Part shown: piece after piece, positions 60,670 through 64,000 of the stretch
How positions within the stretch are numbered: the stretch's first letter is position 1
Layout: every line of letters starts with the position of its first letter
From: Cucumis sativus
Taxonomy: Eukaryota > Streptophyta > Magnoliopsida > Cucurbitales > Cucurbitaceae
Direction: 5' to 3'
DNA: 64,000 bases
Assembly: GCF_000004075.3 (NCBI RefSeq)
Contig: NC_026659.2
Location: forward strand, 2,790,001 to 2,854,000
Program-made: the position numbers and the translations under genes
The notes under the pieces: model-generated
Seen by the model: the letters and a program-made list of their open reading frames with translations, nothing else
Databases searched by the model: none
What the model was told of the DNA's origin: nothing

Positions 60670-60850
60670 AGGATATTATCGTAAATAACAAAATTTTTAA
60701 AAATAAATACAAAATATAGCAAAATTTTAAATTATATCATTTATAGGCAATAATAGAATTGTATCAGTGTCTATAAATATTAGTACAAGTGTGTAGCATC
60801 AATATCAATGGTTCGTTTTAGCTATGTTTAAAAACGTTCAATTGAAAATT
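60670..60850 (+). repeat. Dispersed short repeat, family A, copy 2
   Basis: Opens ATCGTAAATAACAAAATTTT and includes ACAAAATATAGCAAAATTTT, then a TCAGTGTCTATAAATATTAG block and ends near TTTAGCTATGTTTAAAAACG. Shares its opening with the copy at 52576; the longer extent and block order suggest this copy is the more complete one. Confidence 0.55.
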
Positions 60851-61290
60851 ATTATTATTATGATATAAAATTTTCTTACCAACTTAAATTAGCTCTCTCA
60901 CACACAAGTCTAAACTAATATTTGGTGAATGGAAGTATAGAATTTTGTGTAATTAGGAAGAGAGTAGTTGGTGTTTGAAAATATTTTCTTATGGGGATAG
61001 AGACCAAGTCCAAGTCTTTGAAATGGTTGATATAATAATACTAATAATATGCTCTACAATTTCCAAACTAATTCAATGTGAAGTTGTAACAAATATCATT
61101 ATAATTATTCTTCTTTGAAAAATGGCAATAAATAAAATTCCTTTCAACATGTATTTATTTATTTAGTAATATGGTAGGTTTGAATAATAATTTTCATATC
61201 CCATATTTATTATACTATAATAATAATGGACTACATATGTTTCACTTTTTCTAACATCATATTTCCTTGGCATTTCTATCACAATTGAAG

Positions 61291-61292
<2 letters not shown>

Positions 61293-61345
<53 letters not shown>
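61293..61345. repeat. (AT)n microsatellite, about 53 bp
   Basis: Uninterrupted alternating AT over about 26 units, the longest dinucleotide run in the window. Confidence 0.95.
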
Positions 61346-61350
<5 letters not shown>

Positions 61351-63299
61351 TATTTTCATTTATTGTTTACAATTTCTTATATTAAACACTATCATTTATC
61401 TTAACAATTTTTTTTTTCTAATTTTAAGATAGAAGAAAAATATAATTATATCGATAATTAGAGGAATGAATAGTTTGAAAAAGGACGTCAAGTATTGACG
61501 ATAAATTATGCTTGTAATACACGTGACAAATGAATATATAATTATTTATTACATGGGTTCCACGAATATAATTATTTTAGTGGATATTTATATATTTTCG
61601 TTTATTTGAATTTGATATTTTCCAAAGTATCATTGATTGGCATTATGGTACACTCTGTTATTTATTTGCAAAATGCATACACTTTATAATAATTGAAATC
61701 TTTTTCTTTTTTCTTTCATCTTTGACAAAAGTAATTTAAATAATTCTTTAAAAAGTTATTAGAATTAAGAGTTTCAACCAATTCCTTTTACCATACTTTC
61801 TCTTTTCTTTTCAATAACAACTACTACCTTTCTTTCATAAATTTAATTATTTTAAAAAATTAATATGTTTCATTAATAAATCTATAGACTTTCATCTAAT
61901 GTATACACGAATATTAAAAAATCTTAAGGTTCAAATAATATATACTTAATTTTCCTAGTATTTAAATCTAACTTTTCTTTCAGAGGATAAAAATAAGAAA
62001 AATATGTATAAAAGTAAAGTGGTGTTTTTATCTTCTTTCTTTAATTTGTAAGGCTAAATAGTACAACCACCTCCAACCACCACATTAATCGTATATCTCA
62101 TGAATAAGGTAGATAGATAATATATTATGGTAGACAATCGCACAGTTATGAAACTCAGGTACTTAGTAAGATTATTACATATTTTCTAATATTACACCAA
62201 ACCCTAAAACCTAAAAACTAATTTCCCAGACTAAACCGAGTGATCCAAACATTTTTATTTGGAAAAGAAAAAAACGTTCTTTGGAGGCTTTTGTTTTTTC
62301 TTTCAAAATTATGATTGCCTTTTGTGTTCTTTGAACTATATATGATTTCTAAAAGGTAAACTACATTTCATGTCCGCTTAGACTTTTCCTAAAATTCTTT
62401 CTATTTAAAATACAAAAAGTAAAATGTGAACCAATTTGATCTTACTTATAATTAAATATTTTAGAGCTTAATTATTGGAAAGTTGGACTATAATTATTGG
62501 GATCTAAAAAGGTGTGATAGGGACAACCAACAACCTAAAAGAAAAATTGAAACTTGAACATTGCTCGACTCCAACATGACGGTCGTCTCAATTTTCATTT
62601 GAGATTTTATTAGATTTTTACTACGTCAAAGATAATATTGTAACTTTTTAAAACAAGATAGTCTTTAAACAAATGATCAAAAAGTTTGTCCTAACTTAAT
62701 CAATTCTAAAACAATTTGGAGAAAAACACCATAAAATTTCTTAATTAAGTTATTTTCTTTCACAAAATTATTGAGTTTTCAATACAAACTTATAGAAGAG
62801 ATGAAGAATAATTTGAATATCTAACACTTTATATAAGTATATACTGAATATGTATAATCCTCTCCTTATTTACATGATAATGTTTTCACAACATCAAATA
62901 TCTTATACGTTTCTCATGAAATATCTAAAGGGATAAAAATGGGGAAAATATGAATCCAAACATAATAAACAATTTAGTTATGTTGTTTAATGAGAATAAA
63001 CCACAAGGAAAATATGCGAAAGGAAGAAACCAAATTAGAAGAGGAAATGGAAGGTAACCGTCCAAACCCCATTGATGTTGTTCATTACTTTATAATTGCA
63101 TGCCCTTTTGTTTGGCATTTCCTACTTATTTCTCTCATTTTACCGACACCTTCATTTTCTAGCGTTTTTCCGACAGCTACAAATGTTCGAATCAGTTTAC
63201 ATGTACTTAGAAAAAACTTATAAAATATTAATTTTTAGTAGATGATCACCAATGACTTAATGATCTAAAAAAACTTATAAATGTATTTCTAAAAGTTAA

Positions 63300-63420
63300 G
63301 AAAAATTGTCAAATATAGAAAATTTAGCAAAAATATTTACACTTCATACAAAAATCTGTAATAAATTTTGTATTTTGGAGGTTTTGTTCGTGTAAATAGT
63401 TTGTCAATTTTTTCTACTTT
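63300..63420 (+). repeat. Possible family A repeat, decayed copy
   Basis: GTCAAATATAGAAAATTTAG and CAAAAATATTTACACTTCAT recall the TAAAAATATTTA and AAATATAGCAAAATTT words of family A, with lower similarity than the other copies. Confidence 0.3.
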
Positions 63421-64000
63421 TCACACACCCTAAATCAATCTATTTTTTTAAAAAAGAAATTAACAAAATAGAGGACTACTAAAAATATAAAATTTATCCT
63501 ATTTAAATATTTTGTAAGAGGTTCTATTTTTTTTATATAATTTTCAATATATATATATATATATTATTTTCATAATTATTTCCATTTTCTATGTTGAAAA
63601 ATGTGACTAATTTTTCAATTATTAAACCTTTTCTTCCAAATAAGAAAAGAAAAAAAGAAGTAGAAGGTTTTGTTGAAATTTAGGTGTGAATTCACAACTT
63701 TTTCTTTATTATTATTTAGGTTTATTATCAAATGAAATTATAAATTCGTAGACTTGTCTGTATAACCTTTTTGAGGGTATGTTTAATATAATTCCGTACA
63801 TTAAAAAGTTTTTCAATTATTTCACATCTAATTCTTAAAATCTCATCTAAAAACTTATCTGAAATTAAATAGTCGTACAATCCTTAAATAATAAGATTAT
63901 AGTGTATTATATAAAACATTAAAGCGTGAAGTTAGGTCAGAATTTTATCAGTTGAAAATTCAACTTCTTCTTAGTAAAATTTTAAAATATAAAAATTTAT

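Larger units (their letters stand above)
58390..64000. other. AT-rich intergenic region to the window end, no gene seen
   Basis: About 5.6 kb with only short low-complexity open frames (59850-60056, 60459-60656, 62990-63223). It holds a family B repeat (59794), family A repeats (60675, possibly 63305) and a long AT microsatellite (61293). No coding signature, RNA gene or transposase was seen. Confidence 0.55.

Noticed and set aside
62990-63223. 77-codon plus-strand frame starting MRINHKENMRKEE
   Set aside because: Looks mildly gene-like (charged start, hydrophobic middle) but matches no family I know, lies in AT-rich spacer and lacks convincing promoter or splice context.
1-64000. A metabolic or defence gene cluster
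   Set aside because: Neighbouring genes belong to unrelated families, have separate promoters and mixed strands, and resemble ordinary conserved plant gene order; nothing links them in one pathway.
1-64000. CRISPR arrays, integrated viral sequence, organellar insertions or additional tRNA genes
   Set aside because: No regularly spaced repeats, no viral polymerase or capsid motifs, no organelle-like gene runs, and only one GGTTCGA-type B box with a full cloverleaf (58306) were found by eye.

Overview
This is a plant nuclear window: very AT-rich, with long intergenic stretches, spliced genes with GT-AG introns, and plant-only families (a PLS-type PPR protein, a tonoplast TIP aquaporin, a WAT1/UMAMIT transporter, a ZAT-type zinc finger, a MIP1-DUF547 protein). 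Protein similarity recalled from memory and the style of the small dispersed repeats suggest a eudicot, most likely a cucurbit (Cucumis-like). That assignment is inference and was not checked against a database.

Layout. 1-3553 (+): the last seven exons of a PRMT7-type arginine methyltransferase whose 5' part lies outside the window. 9539-13985 (+): a five-exon pectinesterase without a PRO domain. 14837-18913 (-): an eight-exon RBP45/47-type RNA-binding protein, convergent with the pectinesterase. 20941-21732 (-): an intronless three-finger C2H2 repressor. 28600-30993 (-): a seven-exon WAT1-related (UMAMIT) transporter. 34877-35989 (-): an intronless matrix metalloproteinase. 40943-45181 (-): an eleven-exon MIP1-leucine-zipper/DUF547 protein. 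47774-49360 (+): an intronless PPR protein. 55904-57946 (+): a three-exon TIP2-type aquaporin, followed at 58306-58378 (+) by tRNA-Lys(CTT). From 58379 to 64000 no gene was found.

Exon structures were built by hand from splice sites, reading-frame continuity and remembered family sequences. In every spliced gene the phases close, which supports the models. The genes are not an operon or a visible pathway cluster. Two encode cell-wall or apoplast enzymes (pectinesterase, metalloproteinase) and two encode membrane transporters (UMAMIT, TIP), but their adjacency looks like ordinary eudicot gene order. Several recalled Arabidopsis counterparts fall in small chromosome 4 and 5 intervals, suggesting conserved microsynteny.

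Non-genic content is mostly AT-rich sequence with microsatellites ((CTT)26 at 20726, a 53-bp (AT)n at 61293), two short tandem duplications, small inverted-repeat elements (including one in an RBP intron, one palindrome in a pectinesterase intron and one 259-bp element near 46.8 kb), and two families of short dispersed repeats present several times. I found no CRISPR array, integrated virus, intact transposon or convincing new multigene system. The best second-look items are the small inverted-repeat elements, the dispersed repeat families and the clustering of E2F-like sites upstream of four genes.
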